NCBI GenBank assembly: GCA_945788545.1
Contig: CALZMK010000143.1
Span: 1 to 5,261 of the forward strand
Length of the DNA: 5,261 nucleotides
Reading direction: 5' to 3'
Source: an uncultured Prevotella sp.
GTDB lineage: Bacteria; Bacteroidota; Bacteroidia; Bacteroidales; Bacteroidaceae
Positions 5,209 through 5,261 of the stretch are shown piece after piece. A program made the translations under genes and the position numbers. Positions within the stretch are counted from its first letter, which is position 1, and every line of letters starts with the position of its first letter. The notes under the pieces are model-generated. The model worked only from the letters and a program-made list of their open reading frames with translations, ran no database searches and was not told the origin of the DNA.

Positions 5209-5261
5209 GCCTCTTTAGCTCAGTTGGCCAGAGCACGTGATTTGTAATCTCGGGGTCGTTG
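5209..5261 (+). tRNA. tRNA-Thr: tRNA-Thr (anticodon UGU), 5' part, cut by the window edge
   Basis: The acceptor strand GCCTCTT (5209-5215) is followed by TA and a D arm, GCTC/GAGC, with loop AGTTGGCCA. The anticodon arm is CGTGA - TTTGTAA - TCTCG, whose loop gives anticodon TGT and hence threonine (ACA codons). A five-base variable loop GGGTC follows, and the T arm begins GTTG at the edge. The anticodon stem has a T-T mismatch at its third pair (29-41). The 3' half, including the acceptor closing strand, is outside the window. It is probably the first of a tRNA run before tuf. Confidence 0.92.

Overview
The window looks like ordinary chromosomal DNA from a member of the Bacteroidota, most likely the order Bacteroidales. 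Four clear promoters carry the Bacteroides-type -7 box TAnnTTTG with a TTG/TTTG element about 19-21 bases upstream. All but one of the starts are A-rich and lack a Shine-Dalgarno sequence. The order rpsU - Xer recombinase - hpf - tRNA-Thr is, from memory, the familiar arrangement upstream of tuf and the secE-nusG-ribosomal protein cluster in this order. The genus cannot be settled from the sequence.

Left half, minus strand: a 5'-truncated window edge holds the N-terminal 101 codons of an NAD(P)-dependent epimerase/dehydratase-type SDR. Upstream of it on the same strand is a complete malate dehydrogenase gene (mdh), which has its own promoter and an intrinsic terminator between it and the SDR gene. 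The 206-base region between mdh and the next gene holds two divergent promoters.

Middle, plus strand: a 598-residue Xaa-Pro aminopeptidase (M24B) is a single-gene unit bracketed by its own promoter and a strong hairpin terminator. The open frame runs further upstream, into mdh, but the true start is the internal ATG at 1635, just after the promoter.

Right part, plus strand: rpsU (ribosomal protein bS21), a complete XerC/D-type tyrosine recombinase and the short ribosome hibernation factor hpf follow each other without a visible terminator. rpsU has a strong promoter and the recombinase a weaker candidate one. A further strong promoter follows hpf and drives a tRNA-Thr(UGU) that runs off the window. 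The group links ribosome assembly and initiation (bS21), ribosome dormancy (HPF) and tRNA supply, with a chromosome-dimer-resolution type recombinase in between.

I see no mobile element, CRISPR array, toxin system or new multi-gene system. The most interesting signal is that hpf alone among the six protein genes has a perfect Shine-Dalgarno sequence, in a lineage where the ribosome's anti-Shine-Dalgarno is normally hidden with the help of bS21, whose gene sits two genes upstream. The second is a perfect 10-bp inverted repeat that starts at the -7 box of the tRNA promoter.
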